Counted from the stretch's first letter, positions 15,843 through 25,185 are shown. The stretch: DNA of 64,000 nt from Betaproteobacteria bacterium (GCA_020621865.1 JAHRYW010000001.1:329577-393576); one strand, 5' to 3'. Program-made: numbers and translations. The notes: a model not told the origin generated them from the letters alone.

Positions 15843-17533
15843 GCTTGCTGGAAAAAAAGATGCTCGATCACAGCGCCAGCATGATGCTGCTGGTCGACAC
15901 GGACGGCTTGCGCATTACCCGGGCCAATCGCCTGGCTGCACAACTGCTGGGTTACACGCCGGAGGAACTGCTCGAACATCGCATCATCGACATCGAAAGC
16001 TCGCTGCAGGACGTTTTCTACTGGGAAGACGTGGCGGCCGGCGTGTATATCGAAATCGAATGGCAGGAAGGGGTTTACCAGGGGTGCGACGGTCGGCTCA
16101 TTGAGGTGTCGAAGTCAGTGTCGCTCATCCGGCACGAAGACAAAACCTATCTGCTCGTCCAGGCGCGCGATATCCGCCAGGAACGCAAGACCGAGGAGCA
16201 ACTCGAACATACCCTGTCGCAACTGCGGGCGACGCTGGAGGCAACCGGAAACGGTCTGCTCGCCATCAACTGGCAAGGTCAGATTGTCAGCATGAACCGG
16301 ATGTTCTGCGCCATGTGGGCGATCCCCGAGGCGTTGCTGACGCAGCACCGGGACGAGGAAGTCATCATCCACGTGTCGGCCAAAGTGAGAGAGCAGGAAG
16401 CCTGTCAGGCACGCCTCAAGGCCATCGTCGACGATGCCGAAAGCGAGGAATATTTCCACCTGACCGATGGCCGGGTTTTCGAATGCAAGTCCCGACCCCA
16501 ATATCTGGGCGAGCGCATCGTCGGCCGCGTTTTCAGCTTCGCTGACGTAACCCGCCGGTTAGCTGCCGAGGAAGCTCTGCGCGAGTCGCGGGACGAACTG
16601 GAACGGCGCGTCGAGGAGCGGACGTCCGAATTGCAGGCACTCAACCGGAATTTGCAGGCCGAACGCCAGCATCAGGCGGAACTGATCATCAAGCTGGAAG
16701 AGGCGCAAAACCAGCTGATTCAGTCCGAGAAAATGGCATCCATTGGTCAGCTGGCAGCCGGCGTGGCGCATGAAATCAACAACCCAGTTGGTTTCATCAA
16801 GTCCAACCTCGGCACCCTGCAGCGTTACGTTGCCGACATCGCCAAGGTACTCAAGGCTTATTCAGCCGTTGAAAGCGAACTCGGAGAGGGCGCTCGGGCC
16901 GGCGTGAGCAAACTCAAGAACGACCTCGAACTCGATTTCCTGCAGGAAGACCTCGATGCCCTGCTCGTCGAGACAAACGCTGGCGTTCAGCGCGTGCAAG
17001 ACATCGTCCGCGACCTCAAGAACTTCTCGCATGTCGGCAGTTCGGACTTCATCTTTGCCAACCTTGAGGCGGGGCTCGATAGCACCCTCAACGTGGTATG
17101 GAACGAACTCAAGTACAAGGCCAAGGTCGTCAAGGAATACAGCGGCATTCCTGAATTGATGTGCGCGCCCTCGCAACTCAACCAGGTTTTCCTCAACCTG
17201 CTCGTCAATGCATCGCAGGCCATTGAGGAGCAGGGCCAGATCACTATCCGCACGACGAGCACGAACGATAAAGTCTGCATCGAGATCGAGGACACCGGGT
17301 GCGGTATCCCTCCAGAAAGCCTCAGCCGCATCTTCGAACCCTTTTTCACGACTAAGCCGGTCGGCAAGGGTACGGGCTTGGGCCTGTCCCTGTCATATGG
17401 GATCGTCAAGAAACATCGTGGCTGGATCGAAGTCAGCAGCGAAGTGGGTAAGGGAACACGTTTTTCAGTGATTTTGCCGCGTCATGTCGATGACGCCACC
17501 ACGGGAGAGCCCGACGTAACGGCTGTCCGGTAA
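15839..17533 (+). CDS. PAS-domain sensor histidine kinase
   Basis: 564 residues with no membrane helix, so probably cytosolic. Two PAS domains (about 8-125 and 135-245) are followed by a coiled coil (245-300), a HisKA-type domain with the phospho-accepting His at about 311 in GVAHEINNPVGFI, and an HATPase domain with QVFLNLLVNASQAI, DTGCGIP and GKGTGLGLSL. No receiver domain is attached; an adjacent response regulator is also absent, while the coupled upstream gene is an HD-GYP phosphodiesterase. The pair may connect a PAS-sensed signal to c-di-GMP turnover. Confidence 0.9.
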   Translation: MSLLEKKMLDHSASMMLLVDTDGLRITRANRLAAQLLGYTPEELLEHRIIDIESSLQDVFYWEDVAAGVYIEIEWQEGVYQGCDGRLIEVSKSVSLIRHEDKTYLLVQARDIRQERKTEEQLEHTLSQLRATLEATGNGLLAINWQGQIVSMNRMFCAMWAIPEALLTQHRDEEVIIHVSAKVREQEACQARLKAIVDDAESEEYFHLTDGRVFECKSRPQYLGERIVGRVFSFADVTRRLAAEEALRESRDELERRVEERTSELQALNRNLQAERQHQAELIIKLEEAQNQLIQSEKMASIGQLAAGVAHEINNPVGFIKSNLGTLQRYVADIAKVLKAYSAVESELGEGARAGVSKLKNDLELDFLQEDLDALLVETNAGVQRVQDIVRDLKNFSHVGSSDFIFANLEAGLDSTLNVVWNELKYKAKVVKEYSGIPELMCAPSQLNQVFLNLLVNASQAIEEQGQITIRTTSTNDKVCIEIEDTGCGIPPESLSRIFEPFFTTKPVGKGTGLGLSLSYGIVKKHRGWIEVSSEVGKGTRFSVILPRHVDDATTGEPDVTAVR

Positions 17534-17642
17534 CAGCTACGTCTGGTCAGGTTCTGGTCGCAGCGGAATCTGGACTTTTTCTTTTTCAAAAGCTCGAACA
17601 AGGTTTGTGCTGGCGATAAGTGTCTAGACCGGTAGGGGCGAT

Positions 17643-19565
17643 TCAGCTACCGCAGGCAGCGGCAGCCTTTTCCAGCCGTGCCGTGAGCCAGAACTTGCTG
17701 CCCTGGCCTAGCTGGCTGGATACGCTGAGGTCACCCGACATCATCTGCGCTAGGCGCTTGCTGATGGCTAGCCCGAGCCCGGTGCCGCCGTATTCGCGGG
17801 TTGTCGATCCGTCCGCCTGTTCGAAGGCGGTAAACAGGCGTTTTTGCTGGTCATCGCCAATCCCTATCCCAGTGTCGCTGACCTCGACCCGCAGGAGCAG
17901 GCTCTCGGCGCTCTCCTCGGCGGCGGCTAGGCGGACGGTCACGGCACCGGCAGCGGTGAACTTGATGGCGTTGCTGGTCAGGTTGAACAGAATCTGGCCG
18001 AGGCGCACAGGGTCGCCCTGCAGCGCAAGGCCGGCTAGTCCGGCGGCGATCTCAATGGCGAACGACAGGCCCTTTTCCTGTGCCTTTTGTCGGGTCAGGC
18101 TGTCGAGGTTAGTCACCACTTGTGCGAGTGTGAACTCGATCTTGTCCAGCGTCAGGCTCTCAGCCTCGATCCGCGAAATATCGAGGATGTCGTTGATGAT
18201 AATCAGCAGCTTGTCGGCGGACTGGATCACCTTGTCGAGTTGGTCGACTTGCTTAGGATCGCTGGCCCGCCTTTTGGCGAGGTTAGCCATGCCCAGGACG
18301 CCGTTCATAGGGGTGCGAAGTTCATGGCTCATGTTGGCAAGGAAGGTGCTCTTGGCCCGATTGGCGGTTTCGGCGGCGTCCTTGGCGATCGACAGTGCCT
18401 TCGTCCGCGCCTGAACCATCTCCTCGAGATGATCGCGCTGGGTCTCGAGGTCCTTGCGTAGCCGCTCCATGGCGATCAGGTTGTCGCGGCTCTCGCCCAA
18501 GGCTCGCGAGAGGCGGCCGTTAACGAGGTAGATGTACAGGGCAATGACGCTGACGAGTGCCAGTAGAGCGAGCGCGACATAGAGCCTGGTCAGGTCGCGC
18601 TGTGGATCCGGCTCGTAAATGAAGCCGTCGAGGCGGTAGTCGCGAGGCAGCAGGCCGAGATCGGCATAGGTATCAGCTATGTGGCGCCAGCGTCCGCGGC
18701 TCATATAGCCGATTTCGATAAGGTCGGATCGCTGCAAGGCGGCTATGTGCTGGGCTTCAAACAGGTAGAACTCGCGCGGATGCCGGGTCGAATATTTGGC
18801 GACGATGAGATCGGCAATTTCGTCGGGGTGCTGCATCGCATACTGCCAGCCGCGCAGACTGGCCTCTCTGAATGCGCGAGCGCGCTCCGGATGGGTGTTG
18901 ATCTCTTTTTCGGTGGTGTACAGGTTGTCGCCGTAGAAATCGATGCCGCCGGTGCGCGGCGTATAGACCTGGTAATCGAAGTTGGCACGCTCCAGATAGT
19001 AAAGCTCGTTGCTGACGTAGGCAGACATGGCGTCCACGCGGCCCTCGATCAGGTCTTCCACTCGGAAGCTGTGCGGTACCTGGATCAGTCGATCGGGCGC
19101 AATGCCTTCTTGTTTGAGGTAGGCAATCAGTTCGTCTGATTGGGGTTCGATCATCACGCGCTTGCCAACGATGTCGTGGATGCCCTGGGTTCCCTTACTG
19201 GATTTGTCCTCGCGAGCAACGAGAACCAATGGCGAGTGCTGGAATATGGCGGCCAGAACGACGACCGGCTTGCCGGACTTGCGCGCCAGCAGCAGGCTGC
19301 TGGTGCCGACGCCATACTGGGCCTGATCGCTTAGGACCGATTCCAGCGGATCGATCCCCGGAGTTGCTTCAAGCAACTGCACATCGAGACCGGCATCGCG
19401 GTAATAGCCTTTTTCCAGGGCAGCGTAGTAACCGGCGAACTGGAAAGCGTGCGTCCATTTGAGTTGCAGCGTCACTTTTTCCACTGCTAAGGCAAAGCTG
19501 GAGGGCAGCAACAGGCCGGCAAGGAGGGCGAGCAGGAGGCGACGAAAGGGGAAAGTGCGGGACAT
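17643..19565 (-). CDS. Histidine kinase with periplasmic NMT1/THI5-like ligand-binding domain
   Basis: 640 residues from [20 protein letters not shown], a signal sequence; the frame is open further upstream but lacks such a start. Residues 30-250 resemble NMT1/THI5 and ABC-type solute-binding proteins ([21 protein letters not shown]). A membrane helix (about 327-345) leads to a coiled coil, HisKA with His near 413 in [11 protein letters not shown] and an HATPase domain ([25 protein letters not shown]). The fusion of a solute-binding domain with a kinase suggests direct sensing of a small periplasmic molecule, possibly pyrimidine-like. No receiver domain or cognate regulator is adjacent. Confidence 0.88.
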   Translation of the reverse strand: MSRTFPFRRLLLALLAGLLLPSSFALAVEKVTLQLKWTHAFQFAGYYAALEKGYYRDAGLDVQLLEATPGIDPLESVLSDQAQYGVGTSSLLLARKSGKPVVVLAAIFQHSPLVLVAREDKSSKGTQGIHDIVGKRVMIEPQSDELIAYLKQEGIAPDRLIQVPHSFRVEDLIEGRVDAMSAYVSNELYYLERANFDYQVYTPRTGGIDFYGDNLYTTEKEINTHPERARAFREASLRGWQYAMQHPDEIADLIVAKYSTRHPREFYLFEAQHIAALQRSDLIEIGYMSRGRWRHIADTYADLGLLPRDYRLDGFIYEPDPQRDLTRLYVALALLALVSVIALYIYLVNGRLSRALGESRDNLIAMERLRKDLETQRDHLEEMVQARTKALSIAKDAAETANRAKSTFLANMSHELRTPMNGVLGMANLAKRRASDPKQVDQLDKVIQSADKLLIIINDILDISRIEAESLTLDKIEFTLAQVVTNLDSLTRQKAQEKGLSFAIEIAAGLAGLALQGDPVRLGQILFNLTSNAIKFTAAGAVTVRLAAAEESAESLLLRVEVSDTGIGIGDDQQKRLFTAFEQADGSTTREYGGTGLGLAISKRLAQMMSGDLSVSSQLGQGSKFWLTARLEKAAAACGS

Positions 19566-19871
19566 GTAATGGGTGTCGCCACGGTTAGGGCCACTTATTC
19601 TACAGCGCGCTCGGACAAGAGATGGGTCTTGCCAAACAATAGCCACATTTTCTCAACAGCGGTTAAAGTTGGGCCCCCAACCGGACGTATGAATGTCCCT
19701 GGTTCGCCGTTAATGAACTTCCGCTCCTGGCCGAATGTTCTCAGTGACGCATACGCCCCATAGCTGCCACTGGAAATTTCATGTCTTGACAAGCAGCAAT
19801 GCTAATTGAGATGCAACCTTGTGAGCGGATAAATGCCAAAAAGCCATGAAGGATTGTTGCAGGGACTGTAT
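19566..19871. other. Non-coding gap upstream of the solute-binding kinase
   Basis: About 300 bases between the kinase start and a small possible gene. I see no conserved reading frame and no hairpin of note. Promoters in both directions are expected here. Confidence 0.4.
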
Positions 19872-20039
19872 ATGCTGATACCACCGGGCAAATCGCCTAT
19901 TGAACCCGACACCCCCAACCCCAGAGATCCAATTCATCATCCCCATAAACCGGATCATCCTTTTCATGATGAGCGTGAAGAAGAAGGGCGCGAAACGGAT
20001 GATGATGAAGATACAGGGGCAGATCCTTGGTGGATGTAG
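19872..20039 (+). CDS. Small proline-rich acidic protein, hypothetical
   Basis: 55 residues starting MLIPPGKSPIEPDTPNPRDP and then rich in His, Asp and Glu, ending GADPWWM. AGGGA lies 6 nt before the ATG, a good ribosome-binding site, which is the main reason for calling it. The strongly biased composition could also be chance in an otherwise empty 660-nt stretch. No family recognised, no signal peptide, no membrane segment. Confidence 0.35.
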   Translation: MLIPPGKSPIEPDTPNPRDPIHHPHKPDHPFHDEREEEGRETDDDEDTGADPWWM

Positions 20040-20230
20040 AGCAACTACAGCAAGCAACCGGAGCCGACATTGGCTGTTCTCCACGAGCAGCCATTTGAGT
20101 GACCGCCTCGCTCCGAAAGGCGTCACTCGGCCACCTGCTCTGGGTATCCGCCCAATTAGTGACTAAAAGTCCGATTCTTTCGCCACTTCCGAAAATTGAA
20201 CTCCCTGCCGGCACACTAACCTGCGCTGCT
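20040..20230. other. Gap, nothing recognised
   Basis: 191 bases between the small acidic ORF and the deaminase stop; no hairpin or reading frame stands out on either strand. Confidence 0.4.
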
Positions 20231-20674
20231 TCAGGTCGTTTCCCCAATGTCTTCTTGCCAGAGCGCAGGATGTTGCGAGATGAACTCGCGCATCAGGGCA
20301 ATGCAGGTCTCTTCCTGAAGCAGTTCGATTTTTACACCGCGCGAACGTAAAAGCTCCTCGTCCCCCGTGAAGGTGACGTTCTCGCCGATGACGACTCTGG
20401 GGATGCCGTAGAGCAGAATCGCACCGGAACACATCGCGCAAGGCGATAAGGTGGTGTAAAGCACCGACTCGCGATAGACCTGTGCCGACTGCCGGCCGGC
20501 GTTTTCCAAAGCATCCATTTCGCCATGCAGGATGGCGCTACCCTGCTGGACGCGACGGTTATGACCGCGGCCAATAATCACGCCGCGATGAACCAGCACC
20601 GAGCCGATCGGAATGCCGCCCTCGGCCAAGCCGGCTTGGGCTTCCGCTATCGCTGCTTGCATGAAATCGTCCAT
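20231..20674 (-). CDS. Cytosine/nucleoside deaminase family protein
   Basis: 147 residues with the zinc and proton-shuttle motifs of the cytidine/deoxycytidylate deaminase superfamily: HGEMDALE and SPCAMCSGAI. Length and the pattern ETCIALMREFISQHPALWQEDIG at the end suit the yeast-type cytosine deaminase branch, in which the C-terminal helix covers the active site, rather than tRNA adenosine deaminase. The substrate cannot be fixed from sequence alone. It follows the cupin gene on the same strand after 61 nt. Confidence 0.85.
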   Translation of the reverse strand: MDDFMQAAIAEAQAGLAEGGIPIGSVLVHRGVIIGRGHNRRVQQGSAILHGEMDALENAGRQSAQVYRESVLYTTLSPCAMCSGAILLYGIPRVVIGENVTFTGDEELLRSRGVKIELLQEETCIALMREFISQHPALWQEDIGETT

Positions 20675-20735
20675 TCTGACTACTTCCAGTTTGTGATTGA
20701 TCGGGAAGCCAACTCCGGTTTCGGCCGGATTATGG

Positions 20736-21224
20736 CTACTTCTCCAGCATTACGTTGGCCGAACCTTCCGCACCGACATAGACGGCCAGAAGCTTGACGA
20801 CACCACTGCCAAGATTCATGCCGCGATGTGGCGCATTCATCGCTTCGACAATTGCATCGCCCTGGCGGAAGGTTTTCACACCCTTTTCACCGTAATCGAC
20901 GGTGAGTTCCCCTTCGAGAATGTAGGCTACCAGCGGTACCGGGTGGCGATGAAAGCCGGCTTGGGAGTTGGGCGCAACCGTCACCACGGCAACGGTAATT
21001 TTGGGCGCACCTGTGGTGGGATATTGAATTTTTTCGCCGACAACGGTCTCACCAGTGACCAGCAATTCCTGTACGGGATAGTAGCCTTCATCACGCGCCA
21101 GAGCAGCGGTGATCAGCGAGGCCAGGAGCAAGGTACCGACCGTCAAGCGCCGTGTGAGATAGCTGACTTTTTTGCTGCTCCGGACGGCAACTGTGTTGAT
21201 GTGCATACACTGTTCCTCTGGCAA
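20736..21224 (-). CDS. Exported cupin-domain protein
   Basis: 162 residues. An N-terminal membrane-targeting segment (LTRRLTVGTLLLASLITAALA) suggests export. The rest is one cupin: SQAGFHRHPVPLVAYILEGELTV holds the first metal-binding His pair and Glu, and GDAIVEAMNAPHRGMNLG the later His. A second in-frame ATG at 21206 is an alternative start. Substrate and function are unknown. Confidence 0.75.
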   Translation of the reverse strand: MPEEQCMHINTVAVRSSKKVSYLTRRLTVGTLLLASLITAALARDEGYYPVQELLVTGETVVGEKIQYPTTGAPKITVAVVTVAPNSQAGFHRHPVPLVAYILEGELTVDYGEKGVKTFRQGDAIVEAMNAPHRGMNLGSGVVKLLAVYVGAEGSANVMLEK

Positions 21225-21671
21225 ATCGGGAATATTGAAAGGGTATCATGGTGCGAAACCGGTGATTGAGGTAGCTTCAGCCGCTCTCTTAAGCGATAGG
21301 GTGAGCGAAGAGGCATTCCAGTTGCTCTGGTCACAGCAACGTCCGTTTTGGTCTAGTCCAGTCAAATAGAATGAGCCGAAGTGATTTTGCTCATTCGAGG
21401 TATATCCATCCGCATCAAGGAGCATCGGAGAATCACTGCTTTGCTGTATGACGAGGATGACGTGATCGATTCCCATCGCCAGTTCCACATCAAATTATCG
21501 CAGGTCATTGATCTGTATAAGAAAAAGCCGGCCGTAACGGGTTGGATTTTTTGTTGTCTGGCAAACACCCTACGAGCCACATCAAGTGGGTTTTTGATGG
21601 AGCGGCTTGCTTGGACTCGCGTGAAAGCCGGTTGGCTGGGCCTGCTAATTCTGGTCGGTGACCCGATAAAG
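21225..21671. other. Gap with a terminator-like block related to 14042-14081
   Basis: No gene was recognised. Bases 21522-21561 (AAAAAGCC...TTTTTTGTTGTCTGG) match the terminator region beside the transposon end with roughly 33 of 40 positions identical. CCGATAAAGCATAAAG at 21664-21679 resembles half of the transposon-end motif and abuts the duplicated block. The stretch may be remnant mobile DNA. Confidence 0.5.
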
Positions 21672-22837
21672 CATAAAGCCCATGTCGGTTAAACATGGGC
21701 TTCGTAAATCTTGGACCTTGGCGCTTGCGGCCAAGGCAACCGGCTACTCGCCGTTTGGGCGCTACTTGGTCATCTTGTCTGACTGCGGCGGATTTTCAGT
21801 CATGCTGCCTCCAATCGCGTTGTTCCTGAAGGGCCTGACCAACTGCTCGTCAGGCTTCAATTCCAGATTACTCCTCCGGATAAAAAAGTCCACTGGTCGT
21901 ACAAAAAAATGGCTCGCCAATTGGCGAGCCGTTCTAAAGCCTGTCTGGGGGGACTTACTTAGTCGTTGCTGGAGAAGCCAAGCAATTGCAGCACCGACAG
22001 GAAGAGGTTCAGCACGTTCAGGTACATGCTGACCGCGGCCATCACATAGTTGTTCTCTTCGCCCCGCACCAGACGGCTGGTGTCGTACAGGATGAAGCCC
22101 GAGAACAGGAGCGCTGCGACAGCCGATACGCCAGCCTGCATGGCCGGGACAAACATCGCAGCAATGCTGGCCAGGATGACGACAATCAAGCCAGCAAACA
22201 AGAAACCACCCATGCGGGAGAAGTCCTTGCCGGTTTTATGTACATAAGCCGTCAGCGCCAAGGTAACGGCCGTGGTGATGACGGCTGCGGTCAGCACCGT
22301 GCTGCTGCCACCCGGCATGTTGATGTAGTGGGCCAGCGTCGGGCCGAGACCGAGGCCGCTGAGTGCGGTAAAGGTCAGCATGGCGGGCACGGCTGCCGCA
22401 GTGCTCCGTTTCTTGTGCAGGTAGAACAGCGGTACCAAGCCAAGCAGGGTGAACACGATGCCGGCTAGCGGGCCAAAACCGGCCAGCATGCTGATACCGG
22501 CGCCTACACCGGCAACCGCCGTTGAAAGAGCGAGCAGTTGGTAGGTGTTGCGAATGACACGGTTGGTGTCGGGCGCCGCAAGCGTGCCGTATTCGGTTCT
22601 GCTCAGGTCGATAACACGTGCTTCAGTGCGCATGGTGGATAACTCCTCCTGTAGTTGGTGACGCCACTGTAAGTCGGCGCTCGTTACCAGGAAATCAATC
22701 CTCTGCTGAATAATGATTCGAAAAAATCGAATTGATGCCCCTTCTCGGTGATATTTGCAGGACTGTAAGTGCAGTGTGCTTGCTTGGCCGCCCAGGGGAG
22801 AGTGGGTGCGTAGCCTGATGTTGCGGTCAGGTTATGC
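21672..22837. repeat. Duplicated Bax-inhibitor block, copy B
   Basis: Partner of 12705-13997. It shares the 10-bp hairpin (21676-21702), the post-gene region, the coding sequence and the first part of the promoter region. After a diverged 70-80 nt it ends with the 26-base match at 22812-22837, 18 nt before the LysR stop codon. Differences are spread evenly, so the two copies have diverged independently for some time. Confidence 0.85.
21959..22633 (-). CDS. Bax inhibitor-1/YccA (TMBIM) family membrane protein, copy B
   Basis: 224 residues, about 97% identical to copy A, with the same hydrophobic helices and the conserved FSGFILYDTSRLVRGEENNY segment. A GGAGGAG-like ribosome-binding site precedes the ATG. 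It lies outside the transposon, between the cupin gene and the LysR-sbtAB locus, so it may be the resident chromosomal copy; that is inference. Role as in other inner-membrane YccA proteins, probably membrane protein quality control or ion leak. Confidence 0.9.
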   Translation of the reverse strand: MRTEARVIDLSRTEYGTLAAPDTNRVIRNTYQLLALSTAVAGVGAGISMLAGFGPLAGIVFTLLGLVPLFYLHKKRSTAAAVPAMLTFTALSGLGLGPTLAHYINMPGGSSTVLTAAVITTAVTLALTAYVHKTGKDFSRMGGFLFAGLIVVILASIAAMFVPAMQAGVSAVAALLFSGFILYDTSRLVRGEENNYVMAAVSMYLNVLNLFLSVLQLLGFSSND

Positions 22838-22854
22838 GGTATCTCCTGGCCGCT

Positions 22855-23754
22855 TCAACTCAGCGCGGCATGTTCGAGTAGTTCGTCGATGAAGGCCTGG
22901 GCAGGTAGTGACAGGACTTTGCGTTTCAGGTGCACGATGGACCAGGGTTGCTGTAGCGGGAAGCCTGCGACGTCGATGATGCGCAGGCCGTCCTGTTCTG
23001 GCTTTTCGCCGAGGACATGGCGGGAGAGTATGGCGAGGCCCATGCCGCTGGCGACCAGGTCGCGGATGGCCTCATTGCTGCCCAGAGATAGTTTGACGTT
23101 GAGTGCGAGCCCGCTTCTGGCGAGGTGCCGGTCGACAGCCTTGCGCGTTCCGGAACCGGTTTCGCGCATCAGAAAGGGGTGGTGAGCGAGGTCGGCCAGG
23201 CTTAGCGGTCCGGGGGGCAGGGGGAGGCTGGCGGGGGCGACGACGACGAGGGGGTTGTCGAGGAAGGGGGTGGCGACGACTTCGAGTTCCTCGGGTGGGA
23301 AGGACATGATGTAAAGATCGTCTTCGTTGGCACGCAGGCGTTCGACGATGCGGGCGCGGTTGGCGACTTCGAGTTCGATGTCGATTTCCGGGTAGCGCTG
23401 GCAGAAGGCGCCGAGCATGCGCGGCAGGAAGTATTTGGCAGTGGTGACGAGGGCGACGCGCAGGCGGCCTTTCCTGAGGCCCTTGAGGGCGTTGACGGCG
23501 GATTCGAAGCGGTTCCAGCTGTCGTCGAGTTCGCGGGCGGTCTGCAGCAGTTCCTGGCCGGCGGTGGTTAGGCGGATGTCGCGTCCGCTTTGTTCGAATA
23601 GCGGCAGGCCGACGACGTCGACGATCTGGCGGATCTGGATGGAGACGGCTGGCTGGGTCAGATGCAGGGATTCGGCGGCGCGCGAAAAGCTGCCAAGCCG
23701 GGCGACGGTGGCAAAGGTTTCGAGCTGGCGGAAGGTTAGGTGTCGACGCGACAT
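22855..23754 (-). CDS. LysR-family regulator, CbbR/CmpR-like
   Basis: 299 residues. The N-terminal winged helix reads LTFRQLETFATVARLGSFSRAAESLHLTQPAVSIQI split by residue 40, followed by the effector domain. The sequence style (VSIQIRQIVDVVGLPLFEQ, VTTAKYFLPRMLGAFC) is that of CbbR/CmpR regulators of carbon fixation and bicarbonate uptake. It is divergent from sbtA with 96 nt between, the typical arrangement of a LysR protein and its target. The shared region holds a TTA-N8-TAA site. Confidence 0.9.
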   Translation of the reverse strand: MSRRHLTFRQLETFATVARLGSFSRAAESLHLTQPAVSIQIRQIVDVVGLPLFEQSGRDIRLTTAGQELLQTARELDDSWNRFESAVNALKGLRKGRLRVALVTTAKYFLPRMLGAFCQRYPEIDIELEVANRARIVERLRANEDDLYIMSFPPEELEVVATPFLDNPLVVVAPASLPLPPGPLSLADLAHHPFLMRETGSGTRKAVDRHLARSGLALNVKLSLGSNEAIRDLVASGMGLAILSRHVLGEKPEQDGLRIIDVAGFPLQQPWSIVHLKRKVLSLPAQAFIDELLEHAALS

Positions 23755-23787
23755 ATAAGCTTTGGCAAATGATTGTGCTAAATAAGT

Positions 23788-23801
23788 TTAATTGGATTTA
23801 A
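23788..23801. promoter_or_regulatory. Candidate CbbR-type operator TTA-N8-TAA
   Basis: TTAATTGGATTTAA lies in the LysR-sbtA divergent region and fits the TTA-N7/8-TAA form reported for CbbR sites and the T-N11-A rule of LysR regulators. The surrounding bases are AT-rich, so a chance match is possible. Confidence 0.45.
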
Positions 23802-23850
23802 TAGTTCTCGGGTGGGATAGTTCGCGCCGTTTCGATAGCTGGTGCGTGCG

Positions 23851-24792
23851 ATGCCCTTTGAACCTGTGATCCTGTTTTTTCTGCTTGGTGTGCTGGCCGG
23901 GGTGGTGCGTTCAGACCTGAAAATCCCGGCAGTTCTCTACGAATCCTTGAGCATTTTCTTGTTGTTGGCCATCGGCCTGAAGGGTGGCGTCGAGTTGGCA
24001 CGCCAGCCGCTGGCCGAACTGGCCGGGCCAGCGTTGGTGGTGGTCGGTGTCGGGGCGCTGCTGCCGCTGATCGCCTTTCCGGTGCTGCAGCGCCTGGGCC
24101 GCCTGTCACGGTCCGACGCGGCGTCGGTGGCGGCGCACTACGGATCGGTCAGCGTCGTTACCTTTGCGGTCGGCGCTGCTTATTTAAGCAACCTCCGCCA
24201 AGCCTACGAGGGTTACATGGTGGTTTTCCTGGTTTTGCTTGAATTCCCGGCGCTGATGATCGGCGTTTGGCTGGCCAAGCGTGGTCAGGGTGATGCGAAC
24301 CTGGGCAAGGTGCTGCACGAGGTGTTTGCCGGCAAGAGCATTCTGCTGCTGGTCGGCGGCCTGCTCATCGGCTGGCTGGCCGGCGCGGAGGGCCTGAAGC
24401 CGCTCGACAAGGTGTTTTTCGACCTGTTCAAAGGCCTGCTGGCTATCTTTCTGCTCGAAATGGGCCTCGTGGCGGCCAGCCGCTTCGACGACCTGAAGAG
24501 GGCTGGGGCCTTCCTGCTCGGCTTTGCGATCGCCATGCCACTTTTTGCCGGGACGCTTGGGGCGCTGACGGCCAGTGTGCTCGGCTTTTCAGTGGGCGGC
24601 GCGGCGCTGCTCGCCACCCTCTATGCCAGCGCCTCCTACATCGCAGCGCCGGCGGCCATGCGCATCGCCGTGCCGGAGGCCAATCCCGCCCTGTCGATCG
24701 GCGCCGCACTGGGGATCACCTTTCCGTTCAACCTCGTGGTCGGGATTCCGACCTATTTCTGGCTGGCCAGGCAGCTCGAAGGCGTGGTGTGA
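23851..24792 (+). CDS. sbtA: SbtA-family sodium-dependent bicarbonate transporter
   Basis: 313 residues, about ten hydrophobic helices. Segments such as LKIPAVLYESLSIFLLLAIG followed by LKGGVELA, AHYGSVSVVTFAVG, and ASASYIAAPAAMRIAVPEANP are the hallmarks of the SbtA (formerly DUF897) family, which imports bicarbonate with sodium in cyanobacteria. I prefer the ATG at 23851 to the GTG at 23842; neither has a strong ribosome-binding site. The stop overlaps the start of the PII-like gene. Bicarbonate transport is inferred from family and from the linked sbtB and LysR genes. Confidence 0.88.
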   Translation: MPFEPVILFFLLGVLAGVVRSDLKIPAVLYESLSIFLLLAIGLKGGVELARQPLAELAGPALVVVGVGALLPLIAFPVLQRLGRLSRSDAASVAAHYGSVSVVTFAVGAAYLSNLRQAYEGYMVVFLVLLEFPALMIGVWLAKRGQGDANLGKVLHEVFAGKSILLLVGGLLIGWLAGAEGLKPLDKVFFDLFKGLLAIFLLEMGLVAASRFDDLKRAGAFLLGFAIAMPLFAGTLGALTASVLGFSVGGAALLATLYASASYIAAPAAMRIAVPEANPALSIGAALGITFPFNLVVGIPTYFWLARQLEGVV

Positions 24793-25100
24793 TGAGCTTG
24801 ACCCATACTCGTCGCACACTTTTGTGCGTGATCTGCGAATCATCGATCGAAGCGGCAGTGGTGGCCGATGCCAGGCGTCTCGGCGCGCACGGCTACACGG
24901 TCAGCGATGCGCGCGGCTGGGGCAACCACGGCGAGCGGGACGGGGGCTGGCCGATGAGCGGCAATGTGCGCATTGAAATCCTGTCCGAGGCCTCGGTCGC
25001 CGATGCCATCGCCACGCACCTCCAGAAGACCTATTTTGCTGCTTACGCGATGGTCTGCTACCTGAGCGAGGTATCGGTGCTGCGCTCGGACAAGTTCTGA
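24792..25100 (+). CDS. sbtB: SbtB-like PII-family regulator
   Basis: 102 residues with a GlnB/PII-like ferredoxin fold: an N-terminal strand (TRRTLLCVICES), helix, a T-loop-like turn (DARGWGNHGERDGGWPMSGN) and a second beta-alpha-beta unit. The short-Gly-rich loop and position directly after sbtA match SbtB, which binds adenine nucleotides including cAMP and gates SbtA. The Cys-containing C-terminal extension of cyanobacterial SbtB is absent. The TGATG overlap with sbtA implies coupled translation. Confidence 0.8.
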   Translation: MSLTHTRRTLLCVICESSIEAAVVADARRLGAHGYTVSDARGWGNHGERDGGWPMSGNVRIEILSEASVADAIATHLQKTYFAAYAMVCYLSEVSVLRSDKF

Positions 25101-25137
25101 AGCAACCAGCGGCTTGCCGACCTTGTTGGTCTCTGCG

Positions 25138-25185
25138 AAAAAATTCTGATTTTGGCCAAAATTTCCGGCTGACCGTAGGGTTGCC
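25138..25185 (+). repeat. Dispersed GACCGTAG repeat, copy 1 (divergent end)
   Basis: GATTTTGGCCAAAATTTCCG then GCTGACCGTAGGGTTGCC; the left arm is the best preserved of the set while the final CAT is replaced. Intergenic, after sbtB. Confidence 0.5.
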
